Assembly (NCBI GenBank): GCA_900188465.1
Contig: FZPE01000004.1
Location: 62,001 to 126,000 of the forward strand
DNA from: Micrococcales bacterium KH10
GTDB taxonomy: Bacteria; Actinomycetota; Actinomycetes; Actinomycetales; Cellulomonadaceae
Length of the DNA stretch: 64,000 nucleotides
Direction of reading: 5' to 3'
Made by a program: the position numbers and the translations under genes. How positions within the stretch are numbered: the stretch's first letter is position 1; each line of letters opens with the position of its first letter. Shown here piece by piece: positions 35,336 through 44,466 of this stretch. Below the pieces are notes generated by a model. That model ran no database searches. It was not told where the DNA came from and saw only the letters and a program-made list of their open reading frames with translations.

Positions 35336-35460
35336 ACCGAAACTGTCACCAGTTCGTTCCTCACGCCCCACGGTATGCTGGCATAGCGTACGAGAGTCTG
35401 TCAGGGACATGGGAATCTGTTGCACGTTATGGTGCTTGCCGATCCGAGAGGAAGCATTAA

Positions 35461-36606
35461 GTGGTCATCAAGGTCATGCCCGTCTATGGGACACGCCCTG
35501 AGGGAATCAAGATGGCTCCGATTGTTAAGGCGCTACAGGCCTCGCCGAACTTTGACGTTCACCTCGTGGTGACCGGCCAGCACCGCGAAATGTTGGCACA
35601 GGTCAATGAGACATTCGGTATCAGGCCACATGATGATTTGGATATTTTTGCGCACGGCCAGGGCATTGAGGCGGTAACGACGCGTACGCTCGAACGGCTC
35701 ACGCCACTACTGAAAACTGAGAAACCGGATATCGTCATCGCACAGGGTGACACCACGTCTGCATTCGCCGCCGGGCTGGCTGCCTTCTACCAGCAGATCC
35801 CCGTCGTCCATGTCGAAGCGGGTCTACGCACTCCGTCGATCTGGTCACCGTTCCCAGAAGAGGGGAACCGTCGACTGTTAACGCGGATTAGTTCACTACA
35901 CCTCGCTCCAACTTCAGGCAGCCGCGACAATCTCATCGCAGAAGGCGTCGACCCGGACACTATTGCAGTAACCGGAAACACCGTCATTGACGCATTCTTG
36001 GAAGTTGCGCAAAGTCAGCAGAGCTTCGAATCCGCTGAACTACAAGGTGTTGGCGAAGACGGTCGACGTATTGTGCTTGTCACTTCACACCGCCGCGAGT
36101 CTTGGGGTGATCCGATGCGCCGCACTGCTTCCGCGCTGCGTCGCCTGGCGCAACAAGAACCTGACGTGCAGTTCGTGTTACCGCTGCACGCCAACCCACT
36201 AGTGCGCGACATCTTCCGCCCGGCACTTGAAGACCTCGAGAACGTGCTGCTGACCGAACCGCTCGGTTATACGGACTTCTCGCGACTCACTGCCATGAGT
36301 ACTCTGGTCGTCACCGACTCCGGTGGTGTGCAGGAAGAAGCTCCATCACTAGGTAAGCCCGTTCTGGTGCTCCGCGAAGACACGGAACGACCAGAAGCAG
36401 TCACTGCTGGTACAGCACTCCTGATCGGTACTGATGAAGAACTGATCGTCTCGAAGGTCACGGAACTGCTGCACAACCCCGAGAATTACAGCACCATGGC
36501 GAATGCGGTGAACCCATACGGCGATGGAAAAGCCGCGGCACGAACCGTTGCGGCGCTAGAACAGTTCTTCGACATTGGACAGCGACTTCCTGACTTCCAG
36601 GCGTAG
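35461..36606 (+). CDS. wecB: UDP-N-acetylglucosamine 2-epimerase, non-hydrolysing
   Basis: A 381-residue enzyme interconverting UDP-GlcNAc and UDP-ManNAc. Motifs are VYGTRPEGIKMAPIVKAL at the start (canonical FGTRPE), TGQHREM, AQGDTTSAFA, HVEAGLRT, FPEEGNRRLL, GNTVIDAF, TSHRRESWG and DSGGVQEEAPSLGKPVLVLR, all typical of WecB/MnaA. GTG at 35461 has GAGAGGAAG upstream. The WecC-type dehydrogenase follows after about 50 bases, giving UDP-ManNAcA. The promoter region is shortened by the IS end at 35368. Confidence 0.95.
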   Translation: MVIKVMPVYGTRPEGIKMAPIVKALQASPNFDVHLVVTGQHREMLAQVNETFGIRPHDDLDIFAHGQGIEAVTTRTLERLTPLLKTEKPDIVIAQGDTTSAFAAGLAAFYQQIPVVHVEAGLRTPSIWSPFPEEGNRRLLTRISSLHLAPTSGSRDNLIAEGVDPDTIAVTGNTVIDAFLEVAQSQQSFESAELQGVGEDGRRIVLVTSHRRESWGDPMRRTASALRRLAQQEPDVQFVLPLHANPLVRDIFRPALEDLENVLLTEPLGYTDFSRLTAMSTLVVTDSGGVQEEAPSLGKPVLVLREDTERPEAVTAGTALLIGTDEELIVSKVTELLHNPENYSTMANAVNPYGDGKAAARTVAALEQFFDIGQRLPDFQA

Positions 36607-36659
36607 TGTGCTGTTAGGGTCGTGACGGACTTTGGACCGAATTGAGAAATAGAGAGAGT

Positions 36660-37898
36660 ATGTCTACAAATACTTCGTCAGTTGTTGTTATGGGATTGGG
36701 CTATATTGGCCTACCAACAGCAGCCATCCTCTCCTCAAAAGGCGTGCACGTTCACGGTGTTGATGTCAATCAGCATGTGATCGACGCAGTAAACGCCGGT
36801 ACCGTTCCCTTCGTTGAACCAGACCTGGGTGAGTTCGTCGAACAAGCGGTTGCAGCAGGCACACTGACCGCCAGCAGTGAACCAATCACCGCTGAAAACT
36901 ATGTGATTGCGGTGCCGACGCCATTCCACGCTGACCGTACCCCAGACTTGAGCTACATCCAAGCGGCTGCAGAGAAGATCGCACCGACCATTGAACCGGG
37001 TGCGCTCGTCATTTTGGAATCAACGTCACCACCGCACGCCACGCAAAAAATGGCGCAATGGATCCTGGACGCACGCCCCGACCTCGTCGGTGCAGATGGC
37101 GCCGCGCTGATCCACTTCGCGCACTGCCCAGAACGAGTCCTGCCCGGTCGCGTCATGATTGAGTTGGTGACCAACGACCGCATTGTTGGTGGTGTGACTC
37201 CGGAGGCGGCGCAGCGCGCCAAGGCACTCTACGAGGTCTTCTGCGAGGGTGAAATCCTGCTCACTGACGATGTCACCGCTGAGATGGCAAAGCTCACGGA
37301 GAATTCGTTCCGCGATGTTAATATTGCGTTCGCAAACGAACTGTCCGTGATCTGCGACAACCTAGGTATCGATGTGTGGGAGTTGATTGAACTCGCCAAC
37401 CACCACCCGCGCGTCAACATCCTGCAGCCTGGACCGGGTGTTGGTGGCCACTGCATTGCCGTTGACCCATGGTTTATCGTCGCAGCTGACCCAACCAGCA
37501 GTAACCTGATCCGCACAGCCCGTGAGGTCAACGATGCCAAACCCGGTTGGGTGCTCGACAAGGTCAAGAAGGCAGTCGCCGATCAGACGGAGCCAGTCAT
37601 TGCGCTGCTTGGGTTGGCGTTCAAACCAGATATTGACGACCTGCGTGAATCGCCAGCACGTAAGATCGCGGCAACCATTGCAGACGAGTTCCCCCACGCG
37701 AAGATCCGTGTGATCGAACCGCACGTATCCGAATTGCCGAAGGAACTTGCCAACCGGAAGAACGTTGAGCTGGCCTCGGTGGAGGACAGCCTCGAAAACG
37801 ACGACTGCGTTGTACTGCTCGTCGACCACCAGGTGTTCAAGCAGATGGACCTGCCACAGCACCCGGCAGTGGTTGACACTCGGGGAATGTGGCGCTGA
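36660..37898 (+). CDS. wecC: UDP-N-acetyl-D-mannosamine dehydrogenase
   Basis: A 412-residue nucleotide-sugar dehydrogenase. The Rossmann motif is VVMGLGYIGLPTAA (10-23), followed by VPTPFH, HCPERVLPGR, AKLTENSFRDVNIAFANEL and the catalytic C265 in VGGHCIAVDPWF, then LGLAFKPDIDDLRESPA. The AVDPWF ending of the cysteine motif and the neighbour wecB favour UDP-ManNAc over UDP-GlcNAc as substrate. ATG at 36660 has AGAGAGAG just upstream. Product UDP-ManNAcA would be a donor for an acidic wall polymer (teichuronic-acid-like). Confidence 0.94.
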   Translation: MSTNTSSVVVMGLGYIGLPTAAILSSKGVHVHGVDVNQHVIDAVNAGTVPFVEPDLGEFVEQAVAAGTLTASSEPITAENYVIAVPTPFHADRTPDLSYIQAAAEKIAPTIEPGALVILESTSPPHATQKMAQWILDARPDLVGADGAALIHFAHCPERVLPGRVMIELVTNDRIVGGVTPEAAQRAKALYEVFCEGEILLTDDVTAEMAKLTENSFRDVNIAFANELSVICDNLGIDVWELIELANHHPRVNILQPGPGVGGHCIAVDPWFIVAADPTSSNLIRTAREVNDAKPGWVLDKVKKAVADQTEPVIALLGLAFKPDIDDLRESPARKIAATIADEFPHAKIRVIEPHVSELPKELANRKNVELASVEDSLENDDCVVLLVDHQVFKQMDLPQHPAVVDTRGMWR

Positions 37899-37905
37899 CC
37901 CAGGC

Positions 37906-39132
37906 ATGCCTCGCGTGACAGTGCGCAAGATTGTGCGCCGGTTAGGGTTGCGTAGCAGCCGCCCGGCTCCGCAACGCCTAGTGGTGTCCTACCTGTACCC
38001 GCCCACAGCTGAAACCTCCGCATACGTTGTCGCTAAACGCATCCGCAACTGGGGCATACCCGTCGATGTGATTTCGAGTACGGGTGATACCGGACGGGAG
38101 CCCGACAAGGCAGCAGGTCAGATCGCAGGCGACCTAGCTCGCCGTGTCATCCAGGTCCCCGGTGGCCGCCACGACTTGAACGACTGGTCGATTATTGAGG
38201 ATTTCTCTACTGGTGGGTTAGCGGCCTTCGAACAGTTGCAATCTGACGGCCGCACCTACCGCGAGCTTTACAGTCGCTCCATGATGCCCGGCTCCCACAT
38301 CCTGGCCGCCAGCATCAAACAGCGTCACCCAGACCTGCATTGGATTGCGGAATTCTCCGACCCGGTGCGTTTCAATACCAGGGGTGAACACCGGCAAGCG
38401 CCGCTGCCGTACAGCGCTATCACCGCACCTCTGATTGCTTCCGCGCAACAGGCTGGCTACAGCGTCGATCCCGCAAACGGCATGTTTGACCTCGTCGAAT
38501 ATGCGGTCTATGCACTTGCCGACACCATCGTGTTCACCAACAAGCAACAGCGTGAACTCATGTTGAATGCGGTCGCCGACCCGCAACTACGCGAGTCGAT
38601 TGTGCGGCGTTCCAAAATCTGGCCGCACCCGATCCCGGATGCAGCGCTCTACAACGCCGTGCCCAGCAGCCACACGACCTCGGCCAAACCCGTGAACTTC
38701 GCCTACTTCGGGGTGTTCTTCGGGGCGCGTAGCGCTGAAGACTTAACTGACGCTTTCGGCCTGTTAACAAAGGACGAGCGCACCCGGGTGCATCTGGACC
38801 TCTACGTCGATAAGCCACGCAGAGTGCGCAAAGCGGTTCGGGAACAAGGGCTGGCCGACGTCGTGCGGGTGCGTCCACTTGTGCCTTACCTGGAGTTCTT
38901 GAACCTGACCACTAAATACGACTGGCTAATCGTCACCGATGCCCGCACCGACGGGGTGCATGCGCTTAACCCCTACGTGCCGTCGAAACTTGCTGACTAC
39001 CGCGGGTCCGGGCGACCCATTTGGGCGCTGGTAGAACCGGGAAGTTTGCTGAGCCAGGATGAAACGATTGAACGCACGCCGATTGGCGACGTTGCGGCAG
39101 CCGCACAGTTCATTAGGTCGCAACTGAACTGA
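37906..39132 (+). CDS. Glycosyltransferase paralogous to the C-terminal half of the 29319 protein
   Basis: A 408-residue protein. It shares VVSYLYPPTAETSAYVVAKRI, YRELYSRSMMPGSHILAA, WIAEFSDPVRF, YALADTIVFTNKQQ, FAYFGVFFGARSAEDL, VPYLEFLNLTTKYDWLIVTDAR and NPYVPSKLADYRGSG with the 29319 protein, but lacks the GT2 domain. A GT-B type donor domain is likely. ATG at 37906 follows the wecC stop by seven bases, so it is in the wecB-wecC operon and may use UDP-ManNAcA as donor; this is inference. Confidence 0.82.
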   Translation: MPRVTVRKIVRRLGLRSSRPAPQRLVVSYLYPPTAETSAYVVAKRIRNWGIPVDVISSTGDTGREPDKAAGQIAGDLARRVIQVPGGRHDLNDWSIIEDFSTGGLAAFEQLQSDGRTYRELYSRSMMPGSHILAASIKQRHPDLHWIAEFSDPVRFNTRGEHRQAPLPYSAITAPLIASAQQAGYSVDPANGMFDLVEYAVYALADTIVFTNKQQRELMLNAVADPQLRESIVRRSKIWPHPIPDAALYNAVPSSHTTSAKPVNFAYFGVFFGARSAEDLTDAFGLLTKDERTRVHLDLYVDKPRRVRKAVREQGLADVVRVRPLVPYLEFLNLTTKYDWLIVTDARTDGVHALNPYVPSKLADYRGSGRPIWALVEPGSLLSQDETIERTPIGDVAAAAQFIRSQLN

Positions 39133-39244
39133 GCTGAAGCAACGCGGGCTCCGGTTCCTGCCCGCCGCGCAAATAACAATTAGGATGAAACCACCCGGTT
39201 TGCCGATCTGCTCGGGAAACCTCACCCACAACGAGGCAGGACAC

Positions 39245-40624
39245 GTGCGCACAATCGGAGTAGTACTAGCTGGCGGCATCGGCTCACGGCTCGGTTTGAG
39301 CGTGCCGAAGCAGATGGTCAAGATCGCAGGAAAGACGATCTTGGAGCACACTGTGACCGCCCTGAACGATTCGCCCGAAATTGACGAGTTGATCGTCATG
39401 ATTACCCCGGGTTGGTCAGAACAGGTTGCCACACTGCTTGGTGAGCGTTTTGAAAAGCTCACGCGCATCCTTGAGGGCGGTTCAACCCGTAACGAAACCA
39501 CCAGTCGGCTCCTTGACGCGGTGGCGGCGGACGCAGCCCAGCATGGCGACCTGAAACTCGTCCTGCATGACGCGGTGCGCCCGCTGATTGATGAACGAAT
39601 CATCGCTGAATCGGTGGCGGCGCTCGATGAATTCGGCGCGGTTGATGCGGTGATCCCATCCTCTGACACCATCGTGGAGGTGGACGACGCTGACGTCATT
39701 ACCGCGATCCCACCGCGCGCTTCGCTGCGCCGTGGCCAAACCCCGCAATCCTTCCGCTATTCGATTCTGCGCAGCGCCTATGACGAGGCCGCTAAAGACC
39801 CAGACTTCGCTGCAACAGATGACTGCGGTGTGGTGCTGACCTACCGGCCCGACGTGCCGATCAAAACGGTTGAAGGCGCCGAACATAACATGAAGGTCAC
39901 CCACCCCATTGACCTGTATATCGCCGACAAGCTCTTCCAACTCGCCAGCCAGCCCGCCGAGGAGTTCGACCCTGCGAGTCTGGCGGGCAAGGTCATCGTC
40001 GTGCTCGGCGGATCGTACGGGATCGGCGCTGAGATGGTGCGCCTGGCACAGGAAGCCGGTGCCACCGTGGTGTCACATGGCCGCTCGTCCACGGGTCTAC
40101 ACGTCGAATCCGCAGAAGCCATCACTGAAGCATTTGCTGCCGCTGCCGCAGAACACGGGCGCATTGACGCTGTGGTGCTGACCGCAGGCGTGTTGCGCAT
40201 GGGCCGCTTGAACGAGACCACCGCGGACGAGGTCGCCCAGACCGTCGCGGTGAACTACCTGGCTCCCATTCATGTCGCACAAGCCGCCTACCCGTATCTG
40301 CGTGCTTCGGGGGGCCACCTGCTTTACTTCACCTCGTCCTCCTATACTCGCGGCCGTGAAAACTATTCGCTGTACTCCTCGACCAAGGCAGCCGTCGTGA
40401 ACCTGACCCAAGCGCTCAGTGAGGAGTGGGCAGCGGTCGGTATCAAGGTGAACGTCATCAACCCCGAACGCACCGCCACCCCGATGCGTTCGAACGCCTT
40501 CGGCGAGGAACCACCAGGTACGTTGCTCTCAGCAGACCAGGTCGCACAGTCGGCGCTTGCCGTGCTGACCACCACGAGCACCGGATTGGTGATCGACGTG
40601 CGTCGCGGGGACACGGCAGAATAG
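39245..40624 (+). CDS. Bifunctional cytidylyltransferase / SDR reductase (CDP-ribitol synthesis type)
   Basis: About 459 residues in two domains. The IspD/TarI-like nucleotidyltransferase (1-235) has VLAGGIGSRLGLSVPKQ, GGSTRNET, LHDAVRPLI, RRGQTPQSF and ATDDCGVV. The short-chain dehydrogenase (about 245-459) has VLGGSYGIGAEM, TSSSYTRG and the catalytic YSSTKAAV. The order and length match the fused Haemophilus Bcs1/Acs1 enzyme, which reduces ribulose-5-phosphate and forms CDP-ribitol. GTG at 39245 has GAGGCAGGA upstream; an ATG 20 codons earlier is in frame. The following TagF-like gene could use the product. Confidence 0.88.
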   Translation: MRTIGVVLAGGIGSRLGLSVPKQMVKIAGKTILEHTVTALNDSPEIDELIVMITPGWSEQVATLLGERFEKLTRILEGGSTRNETTSRLLDAVAADAAQHGDLKLVLHDAVRPLIDERIIAESVAALDEFGAVDAVIPSSDTIVEVDDADVITAIPPRASLRRGQTPQSFRYSILRSAYDEAAKDPDFAATDDCGVVLTYRPDVPIKTVEGAEHNMKVTHPIDLYIADKLFQLASQPAEEFDPASLAGKVIVVLGGSYGIGAEMVRLAQEAGATVVSHGRSSTGLHVESAEAITEAFAAAAAEHGRIDAVVLTAGVLRMGRLNETTADEVAQTVAVNYLAPIHVAQAAYPYLRASGGHLLYFTSSSYTRGRENYSLYSSTKAAVVNLTQALSEEWAAVGIKVNVINPERTATPMRSNAFGEEPPGTLLSADQVAQSALAVLTTTSTGLVIDVRRGDTAE

Positions 40625-40702
40625 GCGGGACTCGCCCCAACGCGGCGACCAGCCAACGGAATGACGCCAGTTGACTAGGGACGGTGACGGAACATTCACA
40701 CG

Positions 40703-41974
40703 ATGAAAGCGCGACTGCCCGCAGGATACCTACCGGCACGCAAAGACGGGCACAAAGAGCGAATTGCTGACTGGCCCGTTGCCGACATCACACGCTTCCT
40801 CAAGCGATACAAGCCGCGCATCGCTGTGGTCTTCGTAGGTGGGCGCGGCGGCGCCGCATATCAACTGCCGATGTGGCTGCCTTTTATCGAACGTATCGGT
40901 GCCCGGTATGTGCTCGTCACACAAGACTCGTCCCTTGTTGGCCAACTCAGCGAACTGACCGACGCGCCTGTGCTCGTCGCGCCAATCTCGGATACGGAAG
41001 CTATAAAAACCTCGCTCATCCTGCGGATCCGGTTGGCGTTCTATGTGCGCAACACCAAAGAGAACCGGCCTTATATCGCGCAGCGTGAGATGACGCATAT
41101 CTTCCTCAACCATGGGGATTCGGATAAGCCAGCGAACTTCTCCAAAATGCACCGCGACTTCGACAAGATTTTTGTATGCGGTGAAGCCGGAGTTGAACGT
41201 TACGCACGCCACGGCGTTGAGATCCCGCGCAGCAAGTTCGAGATCGTGGGACGGCCGCAAGTTGGCACCATCGATTTCCACCCTGAGCCTGCCCCCACTG
41301 ACCGGCCGCTGCGCGTGCTGTACGCGCCCACGTGGGAAGGCCTACATGACTACGACCATTTCTCGTCCTTGCCTGTCGGAGACCGCATCGTCAAAAGCCT
41401 GATCAGCCACGGTGCGACGGTGATCTTCCGGCCGCATCCGTTGTCACGGAAACCTGCTGAAATCGACATGGTCAACGCGGTTATTGACGTCCTTAAAGCC
41501 GATGCTGCGGCCAGCGGCCGTAAGCATATTTGGGGGGAGCAAGCCGAGACTGAGTGGTCGGTGGCTGACTGTGTGAACGAGTCAGACGCGCTCATTTCCG
41601 ATGTCTCATCGGTGGTCTCCGACTACCTTGCCTCCGCGAAACCTTACGCTTTGGTGGCGATGGATCGTAGCGTTGAAGAATTTAAGGACGAGTTCGCCTC
41701 TGCGGCTTCGGGTTATGTCATTGATAAGGAACTCGAAACTATTGAGGACCAACTCTCCAAGATGCTCGGCGATGACCCGTTGCGCGAAGCGAGGCTGGAA
41801 CGGCGTCGTTATGTACTTGGCGGCATGACCGGCGACGAGGCTGCGGCCGAGTTCGTCGCCACGGCGAAACGTCTGATGAAGCGTCCGATCGGTTCCGACA
41901 GTGCGACAGTGCGCAAGATCCGGAAGAAACTCAGTTCCGTGAAGAAATCACTACTTGGTCAACCTAAGCGTTAA
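40703..41974 (+). CDS. TagF/TarL-like polyol-phosphate transferase
   Basis: A 423-residue Glyphos_transf (PF04464-type) protein. Key motifs are IFLNHGDSDKPANF, GRPQVGTIDF, VLYAPTWEGLHDYDHF, VIFRPHPLSRKP, EQAETEWSVADCVNESDALISDVSSVVSDYL and SAKPYALVAM. Such enzymes add glycerol- or ribitol-phosphate from CDP-polyols to teichoic acid chains. It lies 78 bases after the CDP-ribitol-type fusion, so ribitol phosphate is the likely substrate (inference). The same motifs occur twice in the 50491-54087 protein. It converges on the sulfotransferase cluster with only 24 bases between stops. Confidence 0.9.
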   Translation: MKARLPAGYLPARKDGHKERIADWPVADITRFLKRYKPRIAVVFVGGRGGAAYQLPMWLPFIERIGARYVLVTQDSSLVGQLSELTDAPVLVAPISDTEAIKTSLILRIRLAFYVRNTKENRPYIAQREMTHIFLNHGDSDKPANFSKMHRDFDKIFVCGEAGVERYARHGVEIPRSKFEIVGRPQVGTIDFHPEPAPTDRPLRVLYAPTWEGLHDYDHFSSLPVGDRIVKSLISHGATVIFRPHPLSRKPAEIDMVNAVIDVLKADAAASGRKHIWGEQAETEWSVADCVNESDALISDVSSVVSDYLASAKPYALVAMDRSVEEFKDEFASAASGYVIDKELETIEDQLSKMLGDDPLREARLERRRYVLGGMTGDEAAAEFVATAKRLMKRPIGSDSATVRKIRKKLSSVKKSLLGQPKR

Positions 41975-41998
41975 CCAAGTGTCGTCAGCGTCGGCTGC

Positions 41999-43216
41999 TT
42001 AACGGCGAAACTTCGCCTTGGTGCGGCGACGCACCTGGCCCAACGCGACACGACCGATCTTCTTTGCCGGCCAAGTGTCCAGTTCTTGTGCCGGGGATTT
42101 CGGATGGCGTCGCTGCTCACGTTGTTTTTTGACGAGCTCCGTGACTTCATCGAGTTCAGTGATCTCATCAGATGCGGCTTTCACGATATTCGCAATATAT
42201 GCACTGACCAGTGGAATCGGAACTGCGTGGGGGTGCTCGTTCTTACCTACGCTACTTGGCACCTGCGCGATTGCACCAATATCGCCAACGACCTGCACAC
42301 CCGAGTTGGTGATGATCTCAGCCTGCTGCTCAGCAAGCGGCTGCAGTTGCTTGACCGCCCAGTTCGGGGTGCGCAGCACCACTGGAGACGTGTCGTACTC
42401 CGGATGCGCCAACATCGGTTCAATCGCCGCATGGCGATACAGCCGAAGGTAATCGGACCAAGCCAAGGTGGCCCGTGCTTGAGTCACCTTATTTGTTTCG
42501 CATAGGAAACTGGACTCATTGACGGTCATGGAACGGTTCTGCTGACCCGGGTCGAGTTCCGGTGTATCAAGGAACCCGGTCGGCAGTCGTAACAAGGATT
42601 CGAATGCGCGGGTCAGCCGATCCGGTTCAGTCTTATCCAGCACGATCACAATGACATTTTCGGGTCCGACGACATTAGCCCACTTCTCGATGACTCGACC
42701 AACCATCATGCGGGTGTGGAATTGGTCGGTGCTGGTCTCAAAATCGACTTCTAGTCGTTTACGGAGCCAGGGTTCGAGCCGGGCAGCAGTGCCGAACTTC
42801 AGGTATTGCTGCCACATCGATGTTGGCAATGAGATTAAGTTTCGGACCGTGATCGCGACGGTAACTGGGCGGCCGAGCCCTTCGACAACTTTCTTACAGA
42901 TGTCGACGGAGTAATCCGCGAAGTATTCGTGACTAACGAATCCGATAGTGTCGGGTTGCGCCGAGATTTCATCGACCAGTGACCGCCAATGCTTCATGCT
43001 GGGGGCTTTGCCACTCCAGCCAATTGGTCGGCCAGCGATCGCATGTGAAGCGCGGGCGTGGTTATGTCGGGCTCCCGGATAGATTACGCCGTGTTCGCGT
43101 AACTCGTCGCGCATGGAGGCGGCCAGGTTCTGCAAGGACGTTGTCCCGGCCTTGTACATCCCTGCGTGGAGCAGAACGTGCCCGGGCTCGAGCGGTGAGA
43201 TCTGATGCGACGTCAT
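41999..43216 (-). CDS. Sulfotransferase-family protein 1
   Basis: A 405-residue P-loop sulfotransferase-like protein. The 5'-phosphosulfate-binding loop is AGMYKAGTTSLQ (K22, G24-T26 by the ATG at 43216; a TTG three codons earlier is possible). The 3'-phosphate-binding segment resembles VTVAITVRNLISLPTSMWQQ with Arg and Ser. ATG at 43216 follows the upstream gene stop by 14 bases. The C-terminal tail is basic. PAPS-dependent sulfation of a sugar is the family role; the acceptor is unknown. It is the last gene of a three-gene minus-strand operon with two paralogues. Confidence 0.8.
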   Translation of the reverse strand: MTSHQISPLEPGHVLLHAGMYKAGTTSLQNLAASMRDELREHGVIYPGARHNHARASHAIAGRPIGWSGKAPSMKHWRSLVDEISAQPDTIGFVSHEYFADYSVDICKKVVEGLGRPVTVAITVRNLISLPTSMWQQYLKFGTAARLEPWLRKRLEVDFETSTDQFHTRMMVGRVIEKWANVVGPENVIVIVLDKTEPDRLTRAFESLLRLPTGFLDTPELDPGQQNRSMTVNESSFLCETNKVTQARATLAWSDYLRLYRHAAIEPMLAHPEYDTSPVVLRTPNWAVKQLQPLAEQQAEIITNSGVQVVGDIGAIAQVPSSVGKNEHPHAVPIPLVSAYIANIVKAASDEITELDEVTELVKKQREQRRHPKSPAQELDTWPAKKIGRVALGQVRRRTKAKFRR

Positions 43217-43230
43217 ATCTGTCAATCACT

Positions 43231-44460
43231 CTATTCGGTCAGGGCTGACGAACGTGGTTTGGGCGCGGGAATCAGTTTTCGGCGCACTTTACGGCCGAAA
43301 GCGCGCACAAACTCACTGAGCGGAATCTCATGGGGCTTGTGGCGGTCTTCCTTAGTGGGCCGCTGAAGTTTCGCGATGCGCGCGCGACGCTGATCGATTG
43401 CCTTCATCGCTTCCGCTAGAACGTTGGCAGTGAACTGTGTCGCAGTTTGCAGGTCGACTTCGGCAGCATCCGGGTTCTCCCCAACATTACGTGGCATCGT
43501 CGCCAACGAGGTCAGGTCGCCGACAGTGCGAACGCCCAACTGGCCGATCTTGTCGACCTGTGTAGCGGTGATGGCCGCGATCTTCTCCGCAGCCCACTGT
43601 GGAACCTGGATTGTGTGCGCATCAGAGTCGATATTGGGTTCAGCAAGCAACGGATCGATCGCCGCGTAACGAACCAACCGCTGATACCGCGGCCAAGACA
43701 CAGTGGGATGGTCACGCAACTCGGTGTTGATCGCGCGGATCATCTCGGCTTCTTCTAACGAGAATGAGCGGTTGGCGGCTCGTCGATCCAACTCGACGTC
43801 AGCGAGCAATCCAGTTGGCAGTCCCAACTCTGATTCAAATGCGTCGAAGAGCAGGTTCGGTTGCGATTTATCGAGTGCCACCACAATGACATTCTCTGGT
43901 CCGACAGTCTGTGCCCACTTATCGACCAGTTCAGAACAGTGCAACCGAGAAAGGAACTTTCCGCCCTTCTTACCTGTGCTTTCTAAGGTGTTGAGCTGGT
44001 CGGTCAGCCAATCTTCAAACGAGTCAATGCGGCCATATTTCACGAACTGCTGCCACATGGAACTCGTCGCCGAGATCTGGTTGCGCATTGTGAAAATCAC
44101 GGTCGGAACTGTGTCGAGGTCTGCGACTATGCGCCGGCAAACCTCAGGTGAGTAGTCAGCGAAGTATTCGTGGCTGATAAACGCGGTGTGGTCGGGATGG
44201 TCATGAACCTCAGCGACGAGTTCCTCCCAGTGCCGAATGTCCGGTGCGCTGGGTGGCCGACCGTCTTGACCCCAGCCGGTACGGTGGTCGCCCACTGCAC
44301 GTGATGCCGACCGATGGTTGAACTCGGTTCCCGGATACAGCACATTATGTTCGAGCAGTTCACTGCGTCGTTCATGTGCGGCGACCTGAATCGCCGTGGT
44401 GCCGGCCTTGGCCAGCCCAACATGAAGCAATACGCTGGGGCTTTTGAAGTCTTCTGTCAT
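43231..44460 (-). CDS. Sulfotransferase-family protein 2
   Basis: A 409-residue paralogue of sulfotransferase 1. The phosphosulfate loop is HVGLAKAGTTAIQ and the 3'-phosphate segment VIFTMRNQISATSSMWQQF. Other blocks shared by the family are YPGTEFNHRSASRAVGDH, HTAFISHEYFADYSPEVC and WAQTVGPENVIVVALDKSQ. ATG at 44460 has AAGGG ten bases upstream and begins six bases after the preceding stop. A Lys-rich tail ends the protein. Same operon as the other two; the paralogues may act on different positions of one polymer, which is inference. Confidence 0.8.
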   Translation of the reverse strand: MTEDFKSPSVLLHVGLAKAGTTAIQVAAHERRSELLEHNVLYPGTEFNHRSASRAVGDHRTGWGQDGRPPSAPDIRHWEELVAEVHDHPDHTAFISHEYFADYSPEVCRRIVADLDTVPTVIFTMRNQISATSSMWQQFVKYGRIDSFEDWLTDQLNTLESTGKKGGKFLSRLHCSELVDKWAQTVGPENVIVVALDKSQPNLLFDAFESELGLPTGLLADVELDRRAANRSFSLEEAEMIRAINTELRDHPTVSWPRYQRLVRYAAIDPLLAEPNIDSDAHTIQVPQWAAEKIAAITATQVDKIGQLGVRTVGDLTSLATMPRNVGENPDAAEVDLQTATQFTANVLAEAMKAIDQRRARIAKLQRPTKEDRHKPHEIPLSEFVRAFGRKVRRKLIPAPKPRSSALTE

Positions 44461-44466
44461 CAACTA

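Larger units (their letters stand above)
34326..35368. mobile_element. IS3-family insertion sequence, internally deleted
   Basis: Near-perfect inverted ends: GGGCGTGAGGGACGAA at 34326 and, on the complementary strand from 35368, GGGCGTGAGGAACGAA, with further matching about to base 24. Conservative ends starting with TG would be 34331 and 35363. A CAC triplet flanks both outer ends (34323-34325 and 35369-35371), consistent with a 3-base target duplication. It contains an intact-looking orfA and an orfB with an in-frame deletion that removes catalytic residues, so it cannot move on its own. It sits between the divergent genes at 34120 and 35461, about 90 bases upstream of the wecB-like gene. 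Confidence 0.8.
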
